Below the pieces are notes generated by a model. It made no database searches. It saw only the letters and a list, made by a program, of their open reading frames with translations, and was not told where the DNA came from. A program made the position numbers and the translations under genes. DNA of 64,000 nt, taken from NCBI GenBank assembly GCA_965205255.1, contig OZ242051.1, positions 2,976,001 to 3,040,000 of the forward strand, given 5' to 3'. This stretch comes from G965205255 sp965205255 (GTDB taxonomy: Bacteria; Pseudomonadota; Gammaproteobacteria; Pseudomonadales; Endozoicomonadaceae). Shown piece after piece: positions 36,231-46,300 of the stretch (position 1 is the first letter of the stretch; each line of letters opens with the position of its first letter).

Positions 36231-38032
36231 GCAGTGTATCAGACAGACTAAAAACCCGTCTTTATCGGCAGGCGAAAGACGAGCTACAAAGCAAGCTGAC
36301 TGGCTGGATCAATAAAAAACTGCCCTCCGGTACCGCAAATACACCCGCTTTTACAGCCCAGATGGCTGAGTATTTTGGGCAGATGATTGATAGCGACGAT
36401 GCACTGAAAAACGGTGCGATTTATGATGTGAGTGGCGAGGCGCAGTTTATGCGCTTTACCGCCGGCGCGTCAGTGGCAGAAAGCCCCGACAGTAAAGACT
36501 GGCTGAGTAAAAAAGCGGTGCTGGGTCAGGCCAGTGCGAATGTAGAGTTTGATGTCGTCAATGCTACGCTGGAGGCCACCATGGAATGGCCCGACGCAGA
36601 AGGCAATGCGCTGACTTTCTATTATGCGGTGGCTGCTGACGGGTCTAAAGAAACAACAAAGTCGTATGAGGCCGGCCATATTAAAGTGATCTGCAAACCA
36701 TCATTGAATGCCAGTGTAGGGGCGACGTGTGCGCTTTCTACCGGTTTGCAGCTGGCGGTTAACTCGGATGGCAGTTGTGGCATGAAAGGGATCACTCCGG
36801 TGGATACCGACTTTTTATCCAAACACTTTGCCGACAAGCCGGTAGCCTTTATACACAACGATTCTTATGAAGACAGTGCGGCCACCCGAATAACCCCTTC
36901 GAAGAGTATTTCCGGTATACAGGGCAACGTTAACCTGTTTGCCGGTGTCAAAGCGGGCGGTACCGGCAGCGTTTTAGGGCAGTGGAAAAGTACAGATACT
37001 CACTCTAAATGGGTGGAACTATTTGCTGGCACGTTACAGGGAGCTGTAGCACTCGGCTTGGGTGTACAGGGAGACTTTGTCGTCACCCTGCACGAAGGCC
37101 GACTGGTGATTGTGCTGGGACTCGCCACCGCCGGTGGGCCTGGTTTTTCAGGCAAGGCCGGCGGTGTAGTCGATAGCAATAATATCGAAGCGCTGGTGAA
37201 GGTGCTGCTGAAAATGGTGGCCCAGAGCGGGTTTCGGCGAGTACTGTTTATCAACAGCGAACAAAATGGCAGCGAAGCGCATAACGATGCCTTTAAGTAC
37301 TTAAATGAACTGCTAACGGCGGTGTTTACGTCAGGTATGGATATTGTGCTGCTGGCCACCTTATCACTGAAACAGCTTGCGGATATTAACCAGCAGATGC
37401 TGGCGAAAGAGTACGCCCAAACGCTGGCCGTTATTATCAATAGTAAAAGGCAGGAAACCTGGTTTGATAATGCCCTGCCAGAAACTAAAGGTCGCTTACT
37501 TTGGTGCCTGATGCAATACCCGGATTTATCCCACCACTGGTATGAAGGGCAGGATTATCAGAATGATGTCAATGCCAGTATGGCCCAGCGTGATGCGGCG
37601 CTGAATTTAATTAAGTGGATTTCGAGAGAGAGCCACGAGACGGGCAGTCGTCAGTATGAAGAGATGCTCAACCGTTGCAATCCACAGGGTGTAAAATCAA
37701 AGGATGAATTTGAAAAGTTCCAAGCCTATGGTGATAACTGGGGTGAATTGCATGCATGGTTTTATTATTTAAATATTCAGGGTCATGATAATAGAAATCC
37801 TAAGGCTATTGACTCATTAACCTCTTACCATCAAACACTCTGTCCTGAGCTAAATAAACACTACCACCTTTATGAATACCGTAGAGAAGGTTATTTTCGT
37901 AATCCACAGGATGCAATCCGCAGGTGCTGGGTCTATGCAGGGCCACTAAAAAAGCCATTGTCAATGGATGAACGTTTACAGCGTTTAGGCATTAGTCTGC
38001 CTGGAGCCAGAGTGATCAAGGAGGGAATATAA
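36227..38032 (+). CDS. Candidate T6SS effector, family not recognised
   Basis: 601 residues, translationally coupled to the previous gene. Residues 240-320 are glycine-rich and hydrophobic (VALGLGVQGDFVVTLHEGRL, VIVLGLATAGGPGFSGKAGG), and 360-390 are again hydrophobic, which would suit a membrane-active protein. The C-terminal part is Trp/Tyr-rich and ends LSMDERLQRLGISLPGARV plus a short tail. A displaced copy of that tail occurs at 39033. The Sel1-like gene next door would suit an immunity role. No enzymatic motif is seen; effector status is inference from context. Confidence 0.6.
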   Translation: MSSVSDRLKTRLYRQAKDELQSKLTGWINKKLPSGTANTPAFTAQMAEYFGQMIDSDDALKNGAIYDVSGEAQFMRFTAGASVAESPDSKDWLSKKAVLGQASANVEFDVVNATLEATMEWPDAEGNALTFYYAVAADGSKETTKSYEAGHIKVICKPSLNASVGATCALSTGLQLAVNSDGSCGMKGITPVDTDFLSKHFADKPVAFIHNDSYEDSAATRITPSKSISGIQGNVNLFAGVKAGGTGSVLGQWKSTDTHSKWVELFAGTLQGAVALGLGVQGDFVVTLHEGRLVIVLGLATAGGPGFSGKAGGVVDSNNIEALVKVLLKMVAQSGFRRVLFINSEQNGSEAHNDAFKYLNELLTAVFTSGMDIVLLATLSLKQLADINQQMLAKEYAQTLAVIINSKRQETWFDNALPETKGRLLWCLMQYPDLSHHWYEGQDYQNDVNASMAQRDAALNLIKWISRESHETGSRQYEEMLNRCNPQGVKSKDEFEKFQAYGDNWGELHAWFYYLNIQGHDNRNPKAIDSLTSYHQTLCPELNKHYHLYEYRREGYFRNPQDAIRRCWVYAGPLKKPLSMDERLQRLGISLPGARVIKEGI

Positions 38033-38033
38033 G

Positions 38034-38996
38034 ATGAAAGGACGTTTACTGGCAGATTGCCTGCTGAGTGCTGCTTTGAGTATTAGCACATTAAGCCATG
38101 CCGATTTAAAGCAAGGCATTGCCTATTATAATGCCAATGACTTTGTGCAGGCGCAGCAAGCATTATTGCCAGATGCAAAAGCAGGGAATGCAATATCACA
38201 GTTTTATCTGGCACTGTCTTATATCTGGGATCCGGATAAAAAACAGTGGAATGAAATGAGTGAGGGTAAAAAGTGGCTTTATAAGTCTGCTGAAAATGGC
38301 AATCCTTATGCTATGTGGAGATTGGGGAATCCTCATATTTTTGGGCCTTTTTTTGGTGGAGTAAAAGATCAAAGTGACTGGCAAGCCAAAGCTATTAACC
38401 GCTGGAAGCAGTTAGCCAAACAAGGGAATAGTAATGCGGTAGCGATGCTGGCGGAATATGATGCAGGTATTACACAATATATCCCTTTTTATGGACAGTA
38501 TAAACTGAAAAAATCCTTGAGCAATGCATTGGATATGGGGTCAAATATTGCAGCCACAGACTACTATAATTATTTCATTTCGCAAGCTAGTGAAAAAGAA
38601 AAAAAAACAATAGGCACTTACCTTGAAGTGGCAGCTAAGCGTGGTTATATGCCAGCAATGGAGTTACTTGCTGGTGCTTCGTCTATTAAGAAAGTTGTTG
38701 GTATGGATAAAGAGTTTTTTTGGGCAAAGCAATGTGCCATATTGGGGAGTCCCAACTGTGTGAGCGACCTTAGTTATTTTTACATGCACGGACAGGGGAC
38801 TCCAATAAATTACTTTCAGGCATATACGTGGATGCTTATAGGACATGACTATAGTGGTGAATATCTATTGTCTGGTGATGTAAATAAATTAAATCAAGAG
38901 CTTACTACAAAACAAAAATCCCAGGCCAAAAAAGAGGCTGACTCCTTTGTGGCAAATCATTTACCAAATTATGGTAAAACCCCGTTGAATCCCTGA
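38034..38996 (+). CDS. Exported Sel1-like repeat protein, candidate immunity protein
   Basis: 320 residues starting two bases after the candidate effector stop. Signal peptide MKGRLLADCLLSAALSIS ending near LSHA. Sel1/TPR-like repeats follow: QFYLALSYIWDP, WLYKSAENGNPYAMWRLG, AAKRGYMPAMELLAGAS, VSDLSYFYMHGQGTPINYFQ. Sel1-like periplasmic proteins often serve as immunity to cell-envelope effectors or as interaction scaffolds. A fragment of a second copy, only its first codons, follows the orphan tail at 39259. Confidence 0.7.
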   Translation: MKGRLLADCLLSAALSISTLSHADLKQGIAYYNANDFVQAQQALLPDAKAGNAISQFYLALSYIWDPDKKQWNEMSEGKKWLYKSAENGNPYAMWRLGNPHIFGPFFGGVKDQSDWQAKAINRWKQLAKQGNSNAVAMLAEYDAGITQYIPFYGQYKLKKSLSNALDMGSNIAATDYYNYFISQASEKEKKTIGTYLEVAAKRGYMPAMELLAGASSIKKVVGMDKEFFWAKQCAILGSPNCVSDLSYFYMHGQGTPINYFQAYTWMLIGHDYSGEYLLSGDVNKLNQELTTKQKSQAKKEADSFVANHLPNYGKTPLNP

Positions 38997-39032
38997 TTTT
39001 TTTGTTAAGATGTATGCCTGTATAACTCTTTT

Positions 39033-39257
39033 GTGCAGGCATTCAAGCGCCTCTGTCCTGAACTCAACAAGCATTACAACCTATATGAATATACAACCCC
39101 AATGAACAGTATTCAGAAATTTAACAGACAGGCTGTGGTTCCTCAGCGGCGCTGGCTCTATACAGGTCCACTGAAAAATAGTCTTACAATTGAAAAACGG
39201 TTTGGCCGGCTGGGGATCACCTGCGCCACATTAAAATTACTTAAAGAAGGAATGTAA
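39033..39257 (+). pseudogene. Orphan C-terminal tail of a second candidate effector
   Basis: The 74-residue frame (GTG start) matches the last 75 or so residues of the 601-residue protein: LCPELNKHYNLYEYTTP and RRWLYTGPLKNSL with GRLGIT. It is followed two bases later by ATGAAAGG(G)TGTTT, the first codons of the Sel1-like gene, after which IS982 sequence begins. This is debris of a duplicated effector/immunity pair. Confidence 0.7.
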
Positions 39258-39269
39258 GATGAAAGGGTG

Positions 39270-39395
39270 TTTGCAGTCAGATTCGAGTAAAAACTTGTTG
39301 AGTTCTGGCTCAAAGGACTGGTAAAAGTCATCCATATCACAGAAAATACGAGTCAGCATATCACTTTCATGTTTTGTATTGTCTTGAGAAACCAT
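39270..39395 (-). mobile_element. IS982-family transposase N-terminal fragment
   Basis: Leftward from ATG 39395 it reads MVSQDNTKHESDMLTRIFCD, then MDDFYQSFEPELNKFLLESD, the start of IS982 transposases. It breaks off exactly where the remains of the second Sel1-like gene begin, so this insertion or its decay removed that gene. Confidence 0.65.
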
Positions 39396-39474
39396 ACTAT
39401 GCATGGACGTGATTGCTTTTAAAAGACTTCTTGCGTCTAACTGAAGTTATGTATAATCGAGAGGCTTTAAAACA

Positions 39475-39819
39475 ATGAACCCTTTAGAAATAGCGAAGCA
39501 TTACTTCAAGCTCTCAAATGATAGTAACTTTGAGGAAATCACAAAGCTATTTTGTGAGAGCTCAACGTTCAGATCAGGAAAGGGTGAACTTTTTCTAGGG
39601 TCTGATGCCATTATGTCGATGCAAAAGCTTCATCATGGTATGTTTACCAATCTTGAGTGGATAATAAGCAGCGTCTCAGAAATAAAACCCGGAATCATTC
39701 ACTTTAATTTCGACTTTACAGGTGAAACGCAAACAGGAGAGAAAGTAGAATATTCAGGTTTAGAAGATGTGGTTATATTTAATGGTAAAATTCAGCATAT
39801 TCATGTTCAACGCCTATGA
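39475..39819 (+). CDS. SnoaL/NTF2-like protein
   Basis: 114 residues with the alpha+beta cone of the SnoaL-like (NTF2) superfamily: IAKHYFKLSNDSNFEEITKL, FLGSDAIMSMQKLHHGMF, and C-terminal strands EYSGLEDVVIFNGKIQHIHV. Such proteins act as small isomerases/hydrolases or as non-enzymatic binding domains; no catalytic residues can be assigned. A single-gene unit with GAGAGG about eleven bases upstream, between IS debris and the transporter. Confidence 0.7.
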   Translation: MNPLEIAKHYFKLSNDSNFEEITKLFCESSTFRSGKGELFLGSDAIMSMQKLHHGMFTNLEWIISSVSEIKPGIIHFNFDFTGETQTGEKVEYSGLEDVVIFNGKIQHIHVQRL

Positions 39820-39955
39820 AACCTGAATGAACATAATCTTAAATCATAGAGCTATATTTTCTGGGAAAATTACCGTTATATTTGCGCCGTACTCAAACGG
39901 CGAAATGCAAGAGACAAAGCTATTAAAAATAGCATGAAAAGCTAAGGAATAAAGC

Positions 39956-39975
39956 CCTGCCAAATGTTGGGCAGG
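39956..39975 (-). terminator. Possible terminator downstream of the first POT transporter
   Basis: CCTGCC and GGCAGG pair around an 8-nt loop 90 bp after the transporter stop. Leftward it is followed by GCTTTATTCC, so the T-tract is weak. Confidence 0.4.
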
Positions 39976-40064
39976 ATAAGCAAGCCCGCCCGCATTGGCT
40001 ACAAAAAAAAGACAAGTACTGGTATGACTAAAAGCTGTATGTCATATCGGGCGAAGGCTAAAAA

Positions 40065-41540
40065 TTAAGCAGCTTTGTGGGTTTGTTTGCTCATTAATCG
40101 GCGCAATACCGGAATCAATGTCATTAGAATAAGCCCTGCTACAACAGCAACAATGAATAACCCCACAAACACTTGACTATAGTGTGCGTTAGTATGAAGA
40201 GGATTGAAGTCATGCCCGGTACCTGCCATAAAGGAGGTTAAAAAGCCTGAAAAAATGCCCGCTACACCAGATGTTAGCATTACATAACCAAGTAATAGCC
40301 CTTGATGTGGTCTTGGTACAAGTGATCCGATCATGGAGTAACTGATGGGTGAAATTAACAGCTCGCCAATGCTTTGAAATATATAGCTCCACACCATCCA
40401 TGATACAGAAGAATAACCGGCAGCATCTGCAAACTTTATACCCAGTGGTAATAAACCAAAGCCGATACCAATGCAAATTAAAGAAAGAGAAAATTGAAGT
40501 GGGACATCAAATTTTATCCCTTTTTCTCGAATATATTTAAACAAAAGCGTCATTAGGGGACCACCCACTACAATGACTATCGTGTTCACGTTTTGCAACC
40601 ACTGGGGCGCAATGTGTATTCCAAGCAAAGTCAGGTGTGTATTATGCTCTGCATAAAGCGTAAGCCCCATGGGTGCCAGCTGATATGGTGCCCAAAAAAT
40701 CAACATACCAAAAACCAGAATAATGTAAGCTTTAAAGCGTTGTCGTAAATGGCTAGATGAGTGAAAAAGAGCTACCCACAAAATATACAAAAAAATAACG
40801 CCTGCCAGAGCAAATACAGCTATGTTGCTCGCATAGGAATGAACGATCAGTTTATCTAATGCCATGGCAACAGCTGCCACAATAAGCCAGCCAACGATAT
40901 TGCGAAAGATGACTGTTTTCTTGGTAGCCGATGATAAAGCCGTACCAATATCACCAATGCGTGGCCAAAAGATGAGTGCTAAAATGCAGGCAAATAAAGA
41001 GCCGGCAGAAGCAATAAAGAATAAGGTACGATAATCTTGAATTAGTTGATAATGCCCTGCTAAAGCAAAACCTAAAAAGAATCCTGCATTCATACCACTA
41101 TAGTTAAAAAGGAAAGCTCTTTCTCTTTTCGGGTCGTCTGGTTTGAAGCGTTGTGTGATCATCATATTGATACACGTTACATTTAAACCACTACCCGTTA
41201 AGAAAAAAGCCAGACCCTCGAACATTGAGGGTTTTGTCTCCATAGATAAAAAATAAGCACCAATAACCTGCAATAACATACCGGCAACAAATAACACACG
41301 ATTACTGAGAAAGCGCCCGCCAACATAACCACCAACGACATGTAATCCATAGTTAAAAGCGACAAAACTACCCATAATCATGCCTGACTCTGCACCTGAC
41401 AAATTAAGCTTTTTTGTCATGTATAAGGTAAGCGTGGAATAGAGTACTGCATAACCAATAGTTGAAAAGACCTGAATGAAGAAAAGAGACCATACGCCAG
41501 TAGGTTTTTCTGGAGCAAGTTCTGAAGCAGTATATCCCAT
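40065..41540 (-). CDS. POT/PTR2-family peptide transporter, divergent N-terminus
   Basis: A 491-residue inner-membrane MFS transporter with about 12-14 membrane helices. It fits the proton-coupled oligopeptide transporter family by the block FNYSGMNAGFFLGFALAGHY near residue 145 and the C-terminal SIGELLISPISYSMIGSLVP. The usual helix-1 ExxERFxYY proton motif is replaced by FFIQVFSTIGYAVLYSTL, so proton coupling or substrate may differ. Monocistronic. It is a distant paralogue of the transporter at 55893. Confidence 0.8.
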   Translation of the reverse strand: MGYTASELAPEKPTGVWSLFFIQVFSTIGYAVLYSTLTLYMTKKLNLSGAESGMIMGSFVAFNYGLHVVGGYVGGRFLSNRVLFVAGMLLQVIGAYFLSMETKPSMFEGLAFFLTGSGLNVTCINMMITQRFKPDDPKRERAFLFNYSGMNAGFFLGFALAGHYQLIQDYRTLFFIASAGSLFACILALIFWPRIGDIGTALSSATKKTVIFRNIVGWLIVAAVAMALDKLIVHSYASNIAVFALAGVIFLYILWVALFHSSSHLRQRFKAYIILVFGMLIFWAPYQLAPMGLTLYAEHNTHLTLLGIHIAPQWLQNVNTIVIVVGGPLMTLLFKYIREKGIKFDVPLQFSLSLICIGIGFGLLPLGIKFADAAGYSSVSWMVWSYIFQSIGELLISPISYSMIGSLVPRPHQGLLLGYVMLTSGVAGIFSGFLTSFMAGTGHDFNPLHTNAHYSQVFVGLFIVAVVAGLILMTLIPVLRRLMSKQTHKAA

Positions 41541-41740
41541 ACAATGTAAGTCCTGTATATTCGTTTAAGATTACCATACTAATATTATCAACGCCGTTTT
41601 ACAAAAAAAACCTACTTATTGCTTTGTATAACAAAATAAAAGCACCTTGTTTTGGGCAGATACAGGAATAACTTTAATATTGCCTATATTAGTATGACGT
41701 TACGCGATGCTCAATTTTTCATAAGCATCATTTTTTCAAA

Positions 41741-42280
41741 TTATAATGATGGATTACCCAATGACTTGTTAATCATCACAGCTACGGTGCGAGATAACAC
41801 CTTACGAGTAACCCGATTAGTCAGATGCCACAGACTAGATGCCCTAACCTTCTGGATATTGAACTGCTCTGTTAGCAGCCCAATGATGATTTCAACCAAG
41901 CGTCGCATTGAGATCAGCCATAATTTCGCATCTTTACTTCGTGCAACCGGCATATTTTTACGTACAGGTGTTTGCAGGTTAAAGGGCTCCTGTGATTTCA
42001 GCTCCTGTTGAAAGTCAGACCCGATCAACCCTTTGTCAGCGAACACTAATTTTTGAATATTGTCTGTAATATCCCAAAGACAAGCCCACTCGTCCACATA
42101 CACAGCAGTCAGGGTGACTTCCGTAACAATGCCTTCAGAGCTAATCATCAGGTTTCCCTTGAAACGATAGTAAGTTTCCTCTTTTGAAGCACAATATCCA
42201 TAACTGGTAATAACTGTAAATACCTTGCTAGAAGCGGCTCTTTTAAAATGGCAAGCCTGCACAGAAAAACCATCTGCCAT
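41741..42280 (-). pseudogene. IS982-family transposase, C-terminal part
   Basis: The leftward frame shows VQACHFKRAASSKVF, GYCASKEETYYRFKGNLMIS, LVFADKGLIGSDFQQEL and RRLVEIIIGLLTEQFNIQKV, the DDE catalytic part of IS982 transposases (DKGY- and E-containing blocks). The N-terminal region upstream (42281-42562) is scrambled by stops, so it is not functional. The missing N-terminal type is present at 39270-39395, possibly from another copy. Confidence 0.7.
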
Positions 42281-42627
42281 ATGAAGCTTATCTATTGTCG
42301 CATGAAGCGGGTTGGCTATCTGTTACTGAATCCGTTGTTAGACATGCCATAAGAGTTGAAATTTTTACAGATGATACTCATGGAATTCAATCAGCCAAAA
42401 ACTGTCTGAAGTATTGACATCACACAGTAATGATAAAGTTTTCAAATGGCATAGGTCTGTTACCTTATTTGATGGTTCTTCGCAAAACCAAAATACAGGA
42501 GTGGGCTGTGTCATTAAATCATCTAAAAAATTGAGCATCGCATAAGAATAGTTTTCTCGCAATCTCAGTTATGCCAATTTCTGTTTAAAAACTGGTTAGC
42601 ATCTGTGAATAACAAAGCAGTCGTATA

Positions 42628-42712
42628 ACACCAAAACCTGTTTCTATCTTTTTATTTCGTTGTTTTTCTCATATTGTTGTTACGCATTGAAGCTCTTGGT
42701 AATATACACAAA
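42628..42712 (+). repeat. Left-end remnant of the MITE-like element
   Basis: ACACCAAAACCTGTTTCTAT, then TTTCTCATATTGTTGTTACG and GCATTGAAGCTCTTGGTAAT, matches the left half of copies B and C, including the conserved TTGAAxTxxTTGxAATA block. The right half is missing. It lies just upstream of the IS630 remnant of rhs2, as copy B does for rhs1. Confidence 0.6.
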
Positions 42713-42794
42713 ACAGATGAAATTATGGTTGCTATCAAAAAAAATAGATGTTACTTTTCCACAATTGTTGCATTATAGCCTTCGTTTATAAATT

Positions 42795-43195
42795 CTTATC
42801 CACTGATGAGCGAACATCACTGCTAAAACGACATGGCTCTAAAAAGACCGGAAGACAGGTGATCGGATCAAGGTAGTTCTTTGAGCCGATGATGGTTGGA
42901 GTTCCCGTCAGATTGCATGTGCACTATTTATTCATTAGGAAACCGTTCACCGTCATCTTCATGAGTATCAGCGGCTGTAAAAACTCAGTAATGCGTCAAG
43001 TGGTTCTGTTCCAAAACTTAACAGGAAACAAAGAGGTGCTCGAAGGTGATGAATGCATGGGTAACAAATGGTATTTTCTTTCGTTCAGCAACAAAGTTAT
43101 AATGCGCCATTCATGCAGACTTTTAGTCCGCTCAGGAGAAATTAAAGCACGGTTTTTTTAATCTTATCAATAATAATTTTCACCGCATCAAAGCC
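42795..43195 (+). pseudogene. IS630-family transposase remnant (upstream of rhs2)
   Basis: Translation gives LSTDERTSLLKRHGSKK, then in a shifted frame ADDGWSSRQIACALFIH, ETVHRHLHEYQRL and SNASSGSVPKLNRKQRGA. It then jumps to the transposase end MNAWVTNG.FFRSATK and later INNNFHRIKAKL. Frameshifts, stops and a large internal deletion make it inactive. The C-terminal part matches the DNA upstream of rhs1, showing shared ancestry of both rhs upstream regions. Confidence 0.7.
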
Positions 43196-43239
43196 AAACT
43201 TTTATTTGGTTGATGTTTATTTTACAACTCTCAAAATCT

Positions 43240-43279
<40 letters not shown>

Positions 43280-43310
43280 TTAATAAATCATAGCAGTCAG
43301 GATTTTTTTT

Positions 43311-46300
43311 GTGTTTTTAAGACTAGTTAAGTTAGCTGTTTCCGTAACAACTCTAGCGAGTTATTTAACAACCAGTGTTGCTTTTGCAGAAAATTCAAAT
43401 ATACATATACCTTCGGTCAAACACCGTTCATCGACGAGCAAGGCAGCACCCATGTCGGTTGCTGCCAAAAAAACGCTGCTAAAAAAGCTTCAACGTCTGG
43501 TGGCCACAGGTCAAAATCATTTTACCTCTCAGGCGAGCAACGGGGGAATGAATGCAGCGGTATCGGTCAATCCTTCTTCACTGGCACTGACATTTTCACA
43601 AAAGCTGTTTTCCGTAAACAGTTCACCGACCTCAAAAACTACACTACCAGTTAGCATTTTCCTTGGGGCTTCTACCGGTTTTAACCCGACAACACAACTA
43701 TTGAATGACTACCCCATTGATGTGAATATTCCTTATATTCAGCCACAAGAATCCAGCAGTGGTCATACTTATTATACCCTATCTATCGGGGGCAGCAGCT
43801 ATCCGATGATAATGGATAGCAAACAACAGTTTCAGTTTATTTATTATAAAAAGCCCGATATTCATATTACCCATCAAAGTGATGATACCATTGTTGTCAC
43901 CCAGCGGGACAACTCAACATATATCTTCAAAAAAGTGAACGGCACTGCTTCCACAACTCCATATCAAGTGGTGGCTAAAATAGGGCCAGATGGCAAGGCC
44001 ATTTATTTTCAGTATGCCCACAGCGATACACAATCTAGTATTACACTGTTAAATTCTGATCAAAAAGTAGTGGCTAAAATTAACAAACAATCCGGTTCTG
44101 CCACGCTGTTCTACCAAGATAAAATGGGTCATTTTCAGCACTTTACACTCCGTAATGAAAGCGACGGTGTAAGTATTACCAACCCGTTAAACGAAAGCAC
44201 ATTACTCACCTTTGATACCGATAAAAAACCCACTAAAATCACTCTGGCCGATGGTGCTTATTACACCATCAACTATGGTGTGCTCTCTGGCTCTCACTAT
44301 ATTGTTAGTGGTTACACAGAGCCTGTGAATAATCATACGCCTTATGTTAGCTCTTATACAGAACACTTTAATAACAGTCACGATCAGGATATTACCCGTA
44401 CGTTCAGCGTTAGCAGTAAAGGTAATAATTTTGTCGGTAATAATATACAGTGTGATGGTAATACGTTTGCCCATGTGACATCAGCACAGGACTGGTTAAT
44501 GGAATGCGGATTTCGGCATCAGGGCGCACCCGTATATCGTTATAGCACCCTTGCCGGGATGAAAATTCCAGTCTTTACCGGTACGTTAATACCTTCGCCA
44601 GAAACAAAACAGATCAGCCAAAGTTATAATTATCTGCATTTAAAGGATCAGCAAACAACTTCAGTCAATAATATAACCCTAACCCGCGGGCAGACTACCT
44701 ACGGTGACAAGATTACTTCTGCCTCTTCGGTGGCTGATCTATCCCAGCACTATAATCTTCCCTCTGTGCAACAGTATCAGCTGTACGACGCCACTGGAAA
44801 CAATTCGCTGTTGCAGGTGCAAAACTTCAACTACAGCTATGACTCAAAGGGATTTCTGGCAAAAAAAATTGTACAAGACAGTCACGGTAACCTGAATACT
44901 GAAAGCTACACGACGCTACCTGGTGTTTATCACCCTATACTACAAACCAGTGTCGCTCAGATTAGACCTACAAAGCAGGCAGGTCTGCAAGGAAAGGCAC
45001 CTACCACACTCACCACAATTTACAGTAAACCCAGTGTTATCAGCAAATCCATAACAGTGGGAGGACACTCTTATACGGTTAACCGTGTAGCGATTCCCAG
45101 TAATCAGATACTCTTTAATGGCAAGGTAATCAGAAGCAGTACCGTAACTTATAATACTGAACCCACAGCGATGACGTTTGCCATGCCAGTCAAAACGACT
45201 GCCACATTGCCGTCCATGGGACAATATGTCAACAATACCTACACGATCAGCAATAGCAATAACGTCTATACGATCAGTAACACAAAACAAAGCCTGACCA
45301 GTGACACACAAGGTAAAGCTCCTCAACAATTACCCGGAACCCAAAAAACCTATAATCTGTATGGCGGGTTAATAAAAAGTGAAGATCCGGTCACCGGAGA
45401 TATTATCACTTACGACAGTTACGATGCTCTTGGCCGTCCTGTGCAGGTTAGTTATCTACCTGCAGGTAATGCCGATGACAAGCAAACTTATCGTTATCAG
45501 TATGACATACTCAATGGCGCACAAAACGCAGGTTTTCGGGTGACCATGACACAGCTGATGCCCACCGGTAACGGCAAGGGAGTACAGCTAGAAAAAGAAT
45601 ATGACACGCAAAACCATGTGGTTAAAACGCTACAACAGCTTAAAGACCGTAGTGGTTTTTATGCAACAGATGAGGCTTTTTATAATCAGTCCGGTCAGAT
45701 CAGCAAAACCATTCATTATTATTATGATGAAAAGGGACAGGTTCATCCGCAACAATCCCTGTATTTTTATAACCGCTATGGCAAACCCACCGCCGTACAG
45801 CACCCCAACGGTAGCACCAGTATATCTGTATCAGATTCTTACCATTTGCGAAAGATTTCTTATACGTTATTACCTACCAGTCAGGTGATAAATAATTCGA
45901 ATTCTCTGTGCTTTGATCCGTTACAATCGACGCCTGATCACAGGGTTAATACCGCCTGTCGGGTAGCATCAGTTCAGGTATCACAGTCACATTCGGTCAA
46001 TCAAGGCTCGGCCAGTCGTCCGGTGATGTTTCACGATGTGAGCTATAAATATAACTTTATTACAGATCCGGCTTTTACCACGACGACAGCTGATGGTAAA
46101 AAGGTACCATTGTACGACAGTGGCACAAAACAACAAATGACGACCGTGTTTGCAGGTACCGCTAAAGGTCAGGCGCCTGACCCTCAAACACTGGAATCGC
46201 TGGCAGATACCATTAAAAACCAAGCACTGGCTAACCCTTCAGCCACACAGGCAAGCACTTTTGTGGTGAGTCATTTCAATGCAATGGGACAGGTCTTGTT

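Noticed and set aside
29054..38996. A complete type VI secretion system
   Set aside because: Only VgrG, a DUF4123 adaptor and cargo-type genes are present; no tssB/C, tssJ-M, hcp, clpV or baseplate gene is visible.
42889..43161. 90-residue protein upstream of rhs2
   Set aside because: Out-of-frame reading of the IS630 transposase remnant; the transposase motifs are in another frame.
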